A stretch of 64,000 bases of DNA. Origin: Burkholderia guangdongensis (lineage in GTDB: Bacteria > Pseudomonadota > Gammaproteobacteria > Burkholderiales > Burkholderiaceae). Under the pieces are notes generated by a model that searched no databases, was not told the DNA's origin, and saw only the letters and a program-made list of their open reading frames with translations. The translations under genes and the position numbers were made by a program. Shown piece by piece: positions 47,705 to 58,843 of this stretch. Position 1 is the stretch's first letter. Each line of letters opens with the position of its first letter. The stretch lies in assembly GCF_013403875.1 (NCBI RefSeq), contig NZ_JACBNX010000016.1:1-64000 (forward strand), written 5' to 3'.

Positions 47705-48202
47705 TTATGCGTTGCCGCTGCCGCCGATCGTGTCGCAGCCGTTGCTGAGGATCCTGCGCAGCATACTCTTCAGGAAGCCGACTTCCTCCGGCGTGAATCC
47801 GTCCAGAAGCGGGTCGAGTACGCTGCGGAAGATCGCAGGCAGCTGCTCGGCGATCGCGCGGCCTTCGTCGGTCAGCGCGAGGCGCACGACGCGGCGGTCG
47901 TCGACGCAGCGCACGCGCGACAGCAGCCCGCGCTTCTCGACGCGATCGAGCAGCCGCGTGACCGCGCTCGCGTCGATCCCGTACTCGCGGGCCAGTTCGG
48001 CGGCCGTCGAGCACTTGCCGACCGCGATCATGAACAGCATGCTCGCCTGCGTGCCGGTGATCCCGATTTCATCTTGCGTGCGTTGCGTGACGAGATTGGT
48101 CATCAGCGATCTCGTGCGCGAGATCAGGTAGCCGACGCTGTCGTTGACCTGGTAGGTCGACAGCGTCAGGTCCGACGGAATGGGCGGGGTAGGATTCGAC
48201 AT
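47705..48202 (-). CDS. MarR family transcriptional regulator
   Basis: A 165-residue winged-helix protein: CSTAAELAREYGIDASAVTRLLDRVEKRGLLSRVRCVDDRRVVRLALTDEGR is the MarR DNA-binding domain with its DxR wing, near residues 65-115. It heads the efflux operon (marR, outer membrane factor, emrA, emrB), so it is probably the local repressor released by the exported compounds, as EmrR is in E. coli. The start at 48202 is preferred over 48265 on the family N-terminus. Confidence 0.92.
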   Translation of the reverse strand: MSNPTPPIPSDLTLSTYQVNDSVGYLISRTRSLMTNLVTQRTQDEIGITGTQASMLFMIAVGKCSTAAELAREYGIDASAVTRLLDRVEKRGLLSRVRCVDDRRVVRLALTDEGRAIAEQLPAIFRSVLDPLLDGFTPEEVGFLKSMLRRILSNGCDTIGGSGNA

Positions 48203-48384
48203 AAAATCCTGAAGCTGCAATAGTTGACTAGGCAGGAGTATAGACACTATTGGTTGCCGCGGCAAATGTTAGCTGACGCGTCGTTTACCTGCTCGGCGCG
48301 GCGCAATCCCCTGCGCGCGGACGGGTTTTTCTCGGCGCCCGGCGGAGCGGGGATAGCGATACGCGGGATCGTGACATGCCGACG

Positions 48385-48393
48385 TGCTATAAT
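48385..48393 (+). promoter_or_regulatory. Extended -10 promoter upstream of typA
   Basis: TGCTATAAT matches the extended -10 form TGnTATAAT; no good -35 is seen. Transcription would begin about 48400, giving an 80-base leader. Confidence 0.6.
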
Positions 48394-48481
48394 TTAAGGC
48401 TTTCCAGGCAGCATCGCGCACGCACGTGAATCGCACGTGGACGACCAGCGCGCGTTTGCGCAATCAAATTTCCAGGCTTCT

Positions 48482-50308
<1,827 letters not shown>

Positions 50309-50360
50309 CCGCCGGTCCGTGCGCCGTCTTGTGCACCGCCTCGTGCGCCGCACCATGACG

Positions 50361-50388
50361 AAACCGCCTCCGGGCGGTTTTTTTTTGC
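50361..50388 (+). terminator. typA terminator
   Basis: AACCGCC-TCC-GGGCGGTT stem and a run of T residues, separating typA from sucA. Confidence 0.9.
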
Positions 50389-50590
50389 CTGCGCGCGCCG
50401 CGTTACACGGGGCTTTCGGGCCTCCTGCCTTGTGAACTTCGCTATCTGTTCTGTGATATGCTGCGCGCACGCAAGTTTTAGGTCCTTCCAAGCAAGACTT
50501 GATTCGCAATCCGCTAAACGGTCAGGCCGTGTCGCGGAAGGTTGAGCAACCCGCTATTTCTCGAGAAACTCGAAGAAAGGTGAGCGTAAA

Positions 50591-53455
50591 ATGTCAGATG
50601 TCATGAAGCAGTTTCAGCTGAACTCCTATCTGTTCGGCGGCAATGCTTCGTACGTTGAAGAACTGTACGATGCATATCTCGACAATCCGGCGTCGGTGCC
50701 GGAGAACTGGCGCGAGTACTTCGACGCGTTGCAGAACGTGCCGGCGACGGACGGTTCGAACGCCAGCGACGTCGCGCATTTCCCGATCGTCGAGTCGTTC
50801 GCGCAACGCGCGAAGGCCAACGCGTTCATTCCGCGTGAAAGCACCGGCAACCTCGCGACCGCCCGCAAGCAGGTCCACGTCCAGACGCTGATCAGCGCCT
50901 ACCGCTTCCTCGGCTCGCAGTGGGCCAATCTCGATCCGCTGAAGCGCCGCGAGCGTCCCGCGATCCCCGAGCTCGAACCCGCGTTCTACGATTTCTCCGA
51001 AGCCGACCTCGATCAGACGTTCAGCGCGAGCAACCTCTATTTCGGTTTCGAGCAGGCATCGCTGCGCGACATCGTGAAGGGCTTGCGCGACACGTATTGC
51101 GGCACGATCGGCGCCGAGTACATGTACATCAGCGATCCGGAGCAGAAGCGCTGGTGGCAGGAGCGTCTCGAGTCGATCCGCGCGACGCCGAATTTCCCGG
51201 CCGACAAGAAGAAGCACATCCTGAACCGCCTGACCGCCGCCGAAGGCCTCGAGCGCTATCTGCACACGAAGTACGTCGGCCAGAAGCGCTTCTCGCTCGA
51301 AGGCGGCGAGAGCTTCATCGCATCGATGGACGAGGTCGTCCGTCACGCGGGCTCGAAGGGCGTGCAGGAAATCGTGATCGGGATGGCGCACCGCGGCCGC
51401 CTGAACGTGCTCGTGAACACGCTCGGCAAGATGCCGTCGGATCTGTTCGCCGAATTCGAAGGCAAGCACGTCGACGATCTGCCGGCCGGCGACGTCAAGT
51501 ATCACAAGGGCTTCTCGTCGGACGTGTCGACGGAAGGCGGCCCGGTCCACCTGTCGCTCGCGTTCAACCCGTCGCACCTCGAAATCGTGAACCCGGTGGT
51601 CGAGGGCTCCGCGAAGGCGCGGATGGACCGCCGCGGCGATGACGACGGCCTGCAGGTGCTGCCGGTGCAGATCCACGGCGACGCGGCGTTTGCCGGCCAG
51701 GGCGTCGTGATGGAAACGCTGAACCTCGCGCAGACGCGCGGCTACGGCACGCACGGCACGCTGCACATCGTGATCAACAACCAGATCGGCTTCACGACGT
51801 CCGACCCGCGCGACGCGCGCTCGACGCTGTACTGCACCGACGTCGTCAAGATGATCGAGGCGCCGGTGCTGCACGTGAACGGCGACGATCCGGAAGCGGT
51901 GGTGCTCGCGACGCAGATCGCGATCGACTACCGGATGCAGTTCCACAAGGATGTCGTGCTCGACATCATCTGCTTCCGCAAGCTCGGCCACAACGAGCAG
52001 GACACGCCGGCCGTCACGCAGCCGCTGATGTACAAGACCATCGCGAAGCATCCGGGCACGCGCGCGCTGTACGCGGAGAAGCTCGTGCAGCAGGGCGTGA
52101 TCACCGCCGAGGATGCCGACGGCTTCGTGAAGGCATACCGCAAGGCGATGGACGACGGCCACCACACCGTCGATCCGGTGCTGTCGAACTACAAGAGCAA
52201 GTACGCGGTCGACTGGGTGCCGTTCCTGAACCGCAAGTGGACCGACTCGGCCGACACCGCGGTGCCGCTCGCCGAGCTGAAGCGCCTCGGCGAACGCATC
52301 ACGACGGTACCGGAAAACTTCAAGGTCCACCCGCTCGTCGAGCGCGTGATCAACGATCGCCGCAACATGGCGAAGGGCGACCAGCCGCTCGACTGGGGCA
52401 TGGGCGAGCACCTCGCGTTCGCGTCGCTCGTCGCGTCCGGCTACTCGGTGCGCCTGACCGGCCAGGACTCGGGCCGCGGCACGTTCACGCACCGCCACGC
52501 GGTGCTGCACGACCAGAACCGCGAGCGCTGGAACGACGGCACGTACGTGCCGCTGCAGAACATCGCGGAAGGCCAGGCGAAGTTCACGGTGATCGACTCG
52601 GTGCTGTCGGAAGAAGCGGTGCTCGGCTTCGAATACGGCTACTCGACCGCCGAGCCGAACACGCTCGTGCTGTGGGAAGCGCAGTTCGGCGACTTCGTCA
52701 ACGGCGCGCAGGTCGTGATCGACCAGTTCATCTCGTCGGGCGAAGTGAAGTGGGGCCGCGTGTCGGGCCTGACGATGCTGCTGCCGCACGGCTACGAAGG
52801 CCAGGGTCCGGAACACTCGTCGACCCGTATCGAGCGTTTCCTGCAACTGTGCGCGGATCACAACATGCAGGTCGTCCAGCCGACGACGCCGGCGCAGATC
52901 TTCCACCTGCTGCGCCGCCAGATGATCCGCCTGTTCCGCAAGCCGCTGATCGTCGCGACGCCGAAGTCGCTGCTGCGTCACAAGGAGGCGGTGTCGGATC
53001 TGTCGGAACTCGCGAAGGGCTCGTTCCAGCCGGTGCTCGGCGAAATCGACGGCGGTATCGACGCGAAGAAGGTCAAGCGCGTGCTCGTCTGCTCGGGCCG
53101 CGTGTATTACGACCTCGTCGCGCATCGCCGCGAAGCGAAGGCGAACGACGTCGCGATCATCCGGATCGAGCAGCTGTATCCGTTCGCGCACAAGCAGTTC
53201 GAAGCGGAAATGAAGAAGTACGAAAACGCGACTGAAGTGGTCTGGGTGCAGGACGAGCCGCAGAATCAGGGCCCGTGGTTCTACGTCGAACACCACCTGA
53301 AGGACGGCATGAAGGAAGGGCAGAAGCTCGCGTACAGCGGGCGCCCGGCTTCGGCCTCGCCGGCGGTCGGTTACTACGCGAAGCACTACGAGCAGCAGAA
53401 GGCCCTGATCGAAGGGGCGTTCGGCCGACTGAAGAGCGCATCGATCGCGAAATAA
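50591..53455 (+). CDS. sucA: 2-oxoglutarate dehydrogenase E1 component
   Basis: A 954-residue thiamine diphosphate enzyme. The N-terminal E2-interacting peptide (LNSYLFGGNASYVEELYDAYL) precedes the E1 core: GMAHRGRLNVLVN, the thiamine-binding GDAAFAGQG...NNQIGFTTS, and the Pyr-domain stretch GQDSGRGTFTHRHAVLHDQ. It decarboxylates 2-oxoglutarate in the TCA cycle and passes the succinyl group to OdhB. It has AAGGTGAG upstream. Downstream a perfect hairpin fills the 152-base gap to odhB. Confidence 0.97.
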   Translation: MSDVMKQFQLNSYLFGGNASYVEELYDAYLDNPASVPENWREYFDALQNVPATDGSNASDVAHFPIVESFAQRAKANAFIPRESTGNLATARKQVHVQTLISAYRFLGSQWANLDPLKRRERPAIPELEPAFYDFSEADLDQTFSASNLYFGFEQASLRDIVKGLRDTYCGTIGAEYMYISDPEQKRWWQERLESIRATPNFPADKKKHILNRLTAAEGLERYLHTKYVGQKRFSLEGGESFIASMDEVVRHAGSKGVQEIVIGMAHRGRLNVLVNTLGKMPSDLFAEFEGKHVDDLPAGDVKYHKGFSSDVSTEGGPVHLSLAFNPSHLEIVNPVVEGSAKARMDRRGDDDGLQVLPVQIHGDAAFAGQGVVMETLNLAQTRGYGTHGTLHIVINNQIGFTTSDPRDARSTLYCTDVVKMIEAPVLHVNGDDPEAVVLATQIAIDYRMQFHKDVVLDIICFRKLGHNEQDTPAVTQPLMYKTIAKHPGTRALYAEKLVQQGVITAEDADGFVKAYRKAMDDGHHTVDPVLSNYKSKYAVDWVPFLNRKWTDSADTAVPLAELKRLGERITTVPENFKVHPLVERVINDRRNMAKGDQPLDWGMGEHLAFASLVASGYSVRLTGQDSGRGTFTHRHAVLHDQNRERWNDGTYVPLQNIAEGQAKFTVIDSVLSEEAVLGFEYGYSTAEPNTLVLWEAQFGDFVNGAQVVIDQFISSGEVKWGRVSGLTMLLPHGYEGQGPEHSSTRIERFLQLCADHNMQVVQPTTPAQIFHLLRRQMIRLFRKPLIVATPKSLLRHKEAVSDLSELAKGSFQPVLGEIDGGIDAKKVKRVLVCSGRVYYDLVAHRREAKANDVAIIRIEQLYPFAHKQFEAEMKKYENATEVVWVQDEPQNQGPWFYVEHHLKDGMKEGQKLAYSGRPASASPAVGYYAKHYEQQKALIEGAFGRLKSASIAK

Positions 53456-53470
53456 ACGACGACGGCGAAA

Positions 53471-53495
53471 CGGGAAAGCGCGGTGCGCTTTCCCG
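53471..53495. other. Perfect hairpin in the sucA-odhB gap
   Basis: CGGGAAAGCGC-GGT-GCGCTTTCCCG, an 11-bp perfect stem without a T-run; possibly an RNA stability or processing element. Confidence 0.7.
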
Positions 53496-53607
53496 CTCCG
53501 CTCGGCCGGCGCGCGAATGACACGCGAATGAAACGCGATCGACACGCGCGAGCCGAACGGTTCGACCGAATCCGTCACTCCCCAGACTCAGCATTCAGGA
53601 AAATCAC

Positions 53608-54891
53608 ATGGCTATCGTAGAAGTCAAAGTCCCCCAGCTTTCCGAGTCCGTTTCGGAAGCGACCATGCTTCAGTGGAAGAAGAAGCCCGGCGAAGCAATC
53701 GCGCAAGACGAAATCCTGATCGAACTCGAGACCGACAAGGTCGTGCTCGAAGTGCCCGCGCCGGCCGCCGGCGTGCTCGCGCAGGTTCTGCAGAACGACG
53801 GCGACACCGTCGTCGCCGATCAGGTGATCGCCACGATCGACACCGAAGCGAAGGCGGGCGCCGTCGCCGCGGCGGCGGGCGAAGCCGAAGTCCAGCCGGC
53901 CGCCGCGCCGGTCGCCGCAGCGGCCGCGCAGCCGGCTGCCGCCGCCACCGCGTCCAGCACGGCCGCCGCGTCGCCGTCCGCCGCGAAGCTGATGGCCGAG
54001 AAGGGCCTCGCATCGGGCGACGTCGCCGGCTCGGGCCGCGACGGCCGCATCACGAAGGGCGACGTGCTCTCCGCCGGCAGCGCGCCGAAGGCCGCGCCGG
54101 CCGCCGCGCCCGCGAAGGCCGCCGCCGTCGCGACGAAGGCGACGCTGCCGGACGTGAAGGTGCCGCTGTCGGCGACGACGTGGCTCAACGACCGTCCGGA
54201 GCAGCGCGTGCCGATGTCGCGCCTGCGCGCGCGCATCGCCGAGCGCCTGCTCGAATCGCAGCAGACCAACGCGATCCTGACGACGTTCAACGAAGTCAAC
54301 ATGCAGCCGGTCATGGACCTGCGCAACAAGTACAAGGACAAGTTCGAGAAGGAACACGGCGTGAAGCTCGGCTTCATGTCGTTCTTCGTGAAGGCGGCGG
54401 TCCACGCGCTGAAGAAGTTCCCGCTCGTGAACGCGTCGATCGACGGCAACGACATCGTCTACCACGGTTACTTCGACATCGGCATCGCGGTCGGCTCGCC
54501 GCGCGGCCTCGTCGTGCCGATCCTGCGCAACGCGGACCAGATGAGCCTCGCGGACATCGAAAAGAAGATCGCCGAGTTCGGCCAGAAGGCGAAGGACGGC
54601 AAGCTGTCGATCGAGGACATGACGGGCGGTACGTTCTCGATCTCGAACGGCGGCGTGTTCGGCTCGATGCTGTCGACGCCGATCATCAACCCGCCGCAGT
54701 CGGCCATCCTCGGCGTGCACGCGACGAAGGAGCGTCCGGTCGTCGAGAACGGCCAGATCGTGATCCGTCCGATCAACTATCTCGCGCTGTCGTACGACCA
54801 CCGGATCATCGACGGTCGCGAAGCGGTGCTGTCGCTCGTCGCGATGAAGGATGCGCTCGAAGATCCGGCGCGCCTGCTGCTCGACCTGTAA
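53608..54891 (+). CDS. odhB: 2-oxoglutarate dehydrogenase E2, dihydrolipoyl succinyltransferase
   Basis: A 427-residue E2: an N-terminal lipoyl domain with the modified Lys in [14 protein letters not shown] (near residue 43), an Ala/Pro linker, the E1/E3-binding domain (about 120-160; [29 protein letters not shown]) and the acyltransferase core with the catalytic DHRIIDG near the C-terminus. It transfers succinyl to CoA and forms the complex core. It is linked to lpdA 81 bases downstream, across an 18-bp hairpin. Confidence 0.97.
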   Translation: MAIVEVKVPQLSESVSEATMLQWKKKPGEAIAQDEILIELETDKVVLEVPAPAAGVLAQVLQNDGDTVVADQVIATIDTEAKAGAVAAAAGEAEVQPAAAPVAAAAAQPAAAATASSTAAASPSAAKLMAEKGLASGDVAGSGRDGRITKGDVLSAGSAPKAAPAAAPAKAAAVATKATLPDVKVPLSATTWLNDRPEQRVPMSRLRARIAERLLESQQTNAILTTFNEVNMQPVMDLRNKYKDKFEKEHGVKLGFMSFFVKAAVHALKKFPLVNASIDGNDIVYHGYFDIGIAVGSPRGLVVPILRNADQMSLADIEKKIAEFGQKAKDGKLSIEDMTGGTFSISNGGVFGSMLSTPIINPPQSAILGVHATKERPVVENGQIVIRPINYLALSYDHRIIDGREAVLSLVAMKDALEDPARLLLDL

Positions 54892-54913
54892 GCCCCGCCC
54901 CCTGCATTGACCC

Positions 54914-54953
54914 GCTCCGCGCGGGCGCGCGACCACGCGCGCCCGCGCGGAGC
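54914..54953. other. 18-bp perfect hairpin in the odhB-lpdA gap
   Basis: GCTCCGCGCGGGCGCGCG and its exact complement around the loop ACCA. It is extremely stable and has no T-run, so a Rho-independent terminator is unlikely. Confidence 0.75.
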
Positions 54954-54972
54954 CACAAGAAGAAGGATTGCC

Positions 54973-56403
54973 ATGTCCAAGGAATTTGACGTCGTCGTGA
55001 TCGGCGCCGGCCCGGGCGGCTACATCGCCGCGATCCGCGCCGCTCAACTGGGCAAGACCGTTGCCTGCATCGAAAAATGGAAGAACCCGGCCGGCACGCT
55101 GAAGCTCGGCGGCACCTGCCTGAACGTCGGCTGCATTCCGTCGAAGGCGCTGCTCGCGTCGTCGGAGGAGTTCGAGAACGTGCAGCATCATCTCGGCGAC
55201 CACGGAATCACCGTCGGCGACGTGCAGGTCGATATCGCGAAGATGCTCGGCCGCAAGGACGCGATCGTCGAGAAGATGACGTCCGGGATCGAGTTCCTGT
55301 TCAAGAAGAACAAGATCACGTGGCTCAAGGGCCACGGCAAGTTCGCCGGCAAGACCGACGCCGGCGTGCAGATCGAGGTGAGCGGCGAGGGCGAGGCCGA
55401 AGTCGTCACCGCGAAGAACGTGATTATCGCGACGGGCTCGAAGGCGCGTCATCTGCCGGGTATCCCGGTCGACAACCGGATCGTTTCGGATAACGAAGGC
55501 GCGCTGACGTTCGACGCGGTGCCGAAGAAGCTCGCGGTGATCGGCGCGGGCGTGATCGGCCTCGAGCTCGGCTCGGTGTGGCGCCGCCTCGGCGCCGACG
55601 TGACGGTGCTCGAAGCGCTGCCGGCGTTCCTCGGCGCCGCCGACGAGGCGCTCGCGAAGGAAGCCGCGAAGCTGTTCAAGAAGCAGGGCCTCGACATTCA
55701 TCTCGGCGTGCAGATCGGCGAAGTGAAGGCGACGCCGGACGGCGTGTCGATCGCGTACACCGACAAGGACGGCAACGCGCAGACGCTCGACGCGGACCGC
55801 CTGATCGTGTCGGTCGGCCGCGTGCCGAACACCGACAACCTCGGTCTCGAGGCGATCGGCCTGAAGGCGAACGAGCGCGGCTTCATCGACGTCGACGACC
55901 ACTGCCGCACCGCGGTGCCGAACGTGTACGCGATCGGCGACGTCGTGCGCGGCCCGATGCTCGCGCACAAGGCGGAAGACGAGGGCGTGCTGGTCGCGGA
56001 AGTGATCGACGGCCAGAAGCCGCACATCGACTACAACTGCATTCCGTGGGTGATCTACACGTACCCGGAAATCGCGTGGGTCGGCAAGACCGAGCAGCAG
56101 CTGAAGGCGGAAGGCCGCGAGATCAAGACCGGCAAGTTCCCGTTCTCGATCAACGGCCGCGCGCTCGGCATGAACGCGCCGGACGGCTTCGTGAAGATGA
56201 TCGCCGACGCGAAAACCGACGAGCTGCTCGGCGTGCACGTGATCGCGGCGAACGCGTCCGACCTGATCGCGGAAGCGGTGGTCGCGATGGAGTTCAAGGG
56301 CGCAGCGGAAGACATCGCGCGGATCTGCCATCCGCATCCGTCGATGTCCGAAGTGATGCGCGAGGCGGCGCTCGCCGTCGACAAGCGCTCGCTGAACAGC
56401 TGA
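54973..56403 (+). CDS. lpdA: Dihydrolipoamide dehydrogenase (E3)
   Basis: A 476-residue flavoprotein. FAD-binding GAGPGG and the redox disulfide CLNVGC, in GGTCLNVGCIPSK, lie in the N-terminal domain; the NAD-binding GAGVIGLELGSVW, the second FAD motif VYAIGDVVRGPMLAHKAEDEG, and the C-terminal HPHPSMSEV with the catalytic His follow. It reoxidises the lipoyl groups of the OdhB complex. The start at 54973 (MSKEFDVVVIG) is set by AGAAGGA upstream. Confidence 0.97.
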   Translation: MSKEFDVVVIGAGPGGYIAAIRAAQLGKTVACIEKWKNPAGTLKLGGTCLNVGCIPSKALLASSEEFENVQHHLGDHGITVGDVQVDIAKMLGRKDAIVEKMTSGIEFLFKKNKITWLKGHGKFAGKTDAGVQIEVSGEGEAEVVTAKNVIIATGSKARHLPGIPVDNRIVSDNEGALTFDAVPKKLAVIGAGVIGLELGSVWRRLGADVTVLEALPAFLGAADEALAKEAAKLFKKQGLDIHLGVQIGEVKATPDGVSIAYTDKDGNAQTLDADRLIVSVGRVPNTDNLGLEAIGLKANERGFIDVDDHCRTAVPNVYAIGDVVRGPMLAHKAEDEGVLVAEVIDGQKPHIDYNCIPWVIYTYPEIAWVGKTEQQLKAEGREIKTGKFPFSINGRALGMNAPDGFVKMIADAKTDELLGVHVIAANASDLIAEAVVAMEFKGAAEDIARICHPHPSMSEVMREAALAVDKRSLNS

Positions 56404-56411
56404 TCGACCTC

Positions 56412-56480
56412 GCGCCGGCCGGTTCTCCGGCCGGCGCCGGGTTTCTCGACGAAGGCGGGCGGAGTTTTCCGCCCGCCTTC
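56412..56480. other. Two perfect hairpins in the lpdA-zapE gap
   Basis: GCGCCGGCCGG-TTCT-CCGGCCGGCGC (56412-56437) and GAAGGCGGGCGG-AGTTTT-CCGCCCGCCTTC (56451-56480), the second followed by TTGC only. The second may be a weak terminator. Confidence 0.7.
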
Positions 56481-56499
56481 TTGCATTGCGGTTTGCATA

Positions 56500-57597
56500 A
56501 TGAACGTCCAAGAATATTACGAGCGCGAGCTGACCTCCCGCGGCTATCAGTCGGATCCGGCGCAGCGCGCCGCGGTCGACCGCCTGCAGCAGTGCTATGA
56601 CGAATGGGCCGCGTACAAGGCGCGACGCTCGAACGCGTTCAAGAAACTGATCATCCATCCGGATCTGCCGCGCGGCGTCTACATGTGGGGCGGCGTCGGG
56701 CGCGGCAAGAGCTTCCTGATGGACAGCTTCTACGCGGTCGTGCCGCTGCAGCGCAAAACGCGCCTGCATTTCCACGAGTTCATGCGCGAAGTGCACCGCG
56801 AGCTCGAGGAACTGAAGGGGCAGGCCGATCCGCTCGACGAACTCGCGCGGCGCATCGCGAAGCGCTACCGGCTGATCTGCTTCGACGAATTCCACGTGTC
56901 GGACATCGCGGACGCGATGATTCTCTACCGGCTGCTCGACGGGCTGTTCAAGAACGGCGTGCAGTTCGTGATGACGTCCAACTACGATCCGGACGACCTG
57001 TATCCGGACGGCCTGCATCGCGACCGGATGCTGCCGGCGATCGAGCTGCTGAAGGAAAAGCTCGACGTGGTGAACGTCGATGCGGGCGTCGACTACCGGC
57101 AGCGCACGCTCGCACAGGTGCAGATGTATTACACGCCGCTCGGCGCCGACGCGGACCGCGCGCTGCGGCACGCGTTCGCGAAGCTCGCGGCGGTGCCCGA
57201 CGAGAGCCCGATCCTGCGCATCGAGAAGCGCGAGCTGAAGGCGCTGCGTCGCGCGGACGGCGTCGTCTGGTTCGATTTCAACACGCTGTGCGGCGGCCCG
57301 CGCTCACAGAACGACTACCTCGAGCTCGCGAGCCGCTTCCATGCGGTCGTGCTGTCGGAGGTGCCGCAGATGTCGCCGCGGATGGCGTCGGAGGCGCGCC
57401 GCTTCACGTGGCTGATCGACGTGATGTACGACCACAAGGTGAAGCTGCTGATGTCGTCCGCGGTGCCGCCGCAGGACCTGTACGTCGAAGGGCCGATGGC
57501 GAACGAATTCGCGCGGACCGTATCGCGGATCGTCGAGATGCAGTCGAAGGAGTATCTCGAGACGCCGCGGCGCATCGTCGATACATCGCTGACCTGA
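56500..57597 (+). CDS. zapE: Cell division protein ZapE (AFG1-like ATPase)
   Basis: A 365-residue ATPase. Walker A is GGVGRGKS at residues 64-71, Walker B lies in RLICFDEFHVSDIADAMIL, and the AFG1 family features YDPDDLYPDGLHRDRMLPAIELLK and the C-terminal arginine-containing segment follow. ZapE helps constriction with FtsZ under stress. It is 97 bases downstream of lpdA and read in the same direction. Confidence 0.94.
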   Translation: MNVQEYYERELTSRGYQSDPAQRAAVDRLQQCYDEWAAYKARRSNAFKKLIIHPDLPRGVYMWGGVGRGKSFLMDSFYAVVPLQRKTRLHFHEFMREVHRELEELKGQADPLDELARRIAKRYRLICFDEFHVSDIADAMILYRLLDGLFKNGVQFVMTSNYDPDDLYPDGLHRDRMLPAIELLKEKLDVVNVDAGVDYRQRTLAQVQMYYTPLGADADRALRHAFAKLAAVPDESPILRIEKRELKALRRADGVVWFDFNTLCGGPRSQNDYLELASRFHAVVLSEVPQMSPRMASEARRFTWLIDVMYDHKVKLLMSSAVPPQDLYVEGPMANEFARTVSRIVEMQSKEYLETPRRIVDTSLT

Positions 57598-57753
57598 AGC
57601 GGCGCAATCGCGGGTATGTTGCAAAATACGGCCAATTGAACGGTTAATTACGGTTAAATTGGCGTATCTCGCCTCAATTTTCAGATTGGTCTTATATTCA
57701 ACGCTGGCTTGAACCGATATCGTCGCGTCATGGTTCCTTGTGCGGAGAAATCC

Positions 57754-58188
57754 ATGACACCGTATCGCGATCTGACCGACGACGAGTGGCGCTGCGTGGC
57801 GCAGCAGTTGCCGGAAATGCACCCGCGCGCCGGGGTGCGCGGCAGGCCGCTCACCAACACGCGAGCCGTGCTCAACGGCGTGCTGTGGGTGATCTACAGC
57901 GGTGCGACGTGGTCGGCGATGCCGCGCCGCTATCCGTCCTATCAGACCTGCCATCGGCGCTTCAAGATCTGGCACGAATCGGGCGTGCTGAAGCGCGTGA
58001 TGAGCGCGTTGTACGGCGAGACGGGCGAACTGCTGTGCGACTCGCTGACCACGCGGATGCGCAATCATGCGCACTCGAAAGCCGCGGCGGCGCGCAGCAT
58101 GATGACCGTGCCCGCGCACCTCGTCGCGCAGCATCTGCCCGCGCAGCATCTACCGTATATCGCCAAAAACCTGACGCGCGCGGCATGA
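57754..58188 (+). CDS. DUF4096 protein (IS5-type transposase N-terminal domain only), second copy
   Basis: A 144-residue protein with the DUF4096 fold over about residues 1-95 (LTDDEWRCVAQQLPEM, RGRPLTNTRAVLNGVLWVIYSGATWSAMPRRYPSYQTCHRRFKIW). The motif order is as in the 31523-31921 protein, although sequence identity is modest. The DDE catalytic domain is missing and no inverted repeats flank it. The start at 57754 has TGCGGAG nine bases upstream. The tail after 95 is an Ala/His/Met-rich helix. It is convergent with the DUF2147 gene. Confidence 0.8.
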   Translation: MTPYRDLTDDEWRCVAQQLPEMHPRAGVRGRPLTNTRAVLNGVLWVIYSGATWSAMPRRYPSYQTCHRRFKIWHESGVLKRVMSALYGETGELLCDSLTTRMRNHAHSKAAAARSMMTVPAHLVAQHLPAQHLPYIAKNLTRAA

Positions 58189-58200
58189 CCGCGCGGGGGC

Positions 58201-58662
58201 TTATTGCTGGCGAACCCAGGTCTGCGACCGGCCGAGCAGCGACACGCCGATGTAGCCGCGCACGATGAGCTTCTGGCCGCCGTCCTCGAGCGTCATCTTG
58301 CACTTGTAGACCTTGCCGTTTTCCGGGTCGAGGATGTTGCCGCCGTCCCACGCGTCGCCGTCCTTCTTCATCGCCTTGATGATCGTCATGCCCTTGATCA
58401 GCTGATCCTTGCGTTCGTCCGTGCACGCGGTGCAGCGGCGGTCGGGCGTGTCGTTCGCGCCGAGCCCCTTGAGGACCGTGCCGTTCAGATTGCCGTCGGT
58501 GTCCTGCGAAATCTGCACGATCGCCTTCGGCTTGCCGGTGCTGTCGTCGATCGTCTGCCACGTGCCGAGCGGGGTATCGGCCTGTGCGAACGCGTGAGCG
58601 GCACAGGCGAGCAGCGCGCCGGCCAGGGCGATCGAACGCATCGGGCGGGTCAGGTGAATCAT
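58201..58662 (-). CDS. DUF2147 family exported protein
   Basis: A 153-residue protein with a signal peptide (cleavage near HAFA, residue 26) and a DUF2147 beta-barrel-like domain: PLGTWQTIDDSTGKPKAIVQI, DRRCTACTDERKDQLIKGMTII, GNILDPENGKVYKCKMTL and GQKLIVRGYIGVSLLGRSQTW. These periplasmic proteins are common in proteobacteria; their function is unknown. An AGGAGGAAGAC lies upstream. It stands alone, convergent with the DUF4096 gene and separated from the TpsB gene by 180 bases. Confidence 0.88.
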   Translation of the reverse strand: MIHLTRPMRSIALAGALLACAAHAFAQADTPLGTWQTIDDSTGKPKAIVQISQDTDGNLNGTVLKGLGANDTPDRRCTACTDERKDQLIKGMTIIKAMKKDGDAWDGGNILDPENGKVYKCKMTLEDGGQKLIVRGYIGVSLLGRSQTWVRQQ

Positions 58663-58798
58663 TGTCTTCCTCCTTGTATCGCATTGTCGTTTTCGAGCGG
58701 CCCGCGCGACCGCCTGAAACGGGCGGTGCGCTGACGAGCTGGATGCAGAATACGTGAAAGCAGGCGCTACGTTTTGATAGAGGGGACTCTAATCGAAA

Positions 58799-58836
58799 CA
58801 GCCCGCGCGGCGTCGGTTGAGCTTCGGCGGGCTGTC
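58799..58836 (-). terminator. Possible weak terminator after the TpsB gene
   Basis: ACAGCCCGC / GCGGGCTGT 9-bp stem with a long loop; on the minus strand it is followed by TTTCGATT. Confidence 0.45.
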
Positions 58837-58843
58837 GTCGAGG

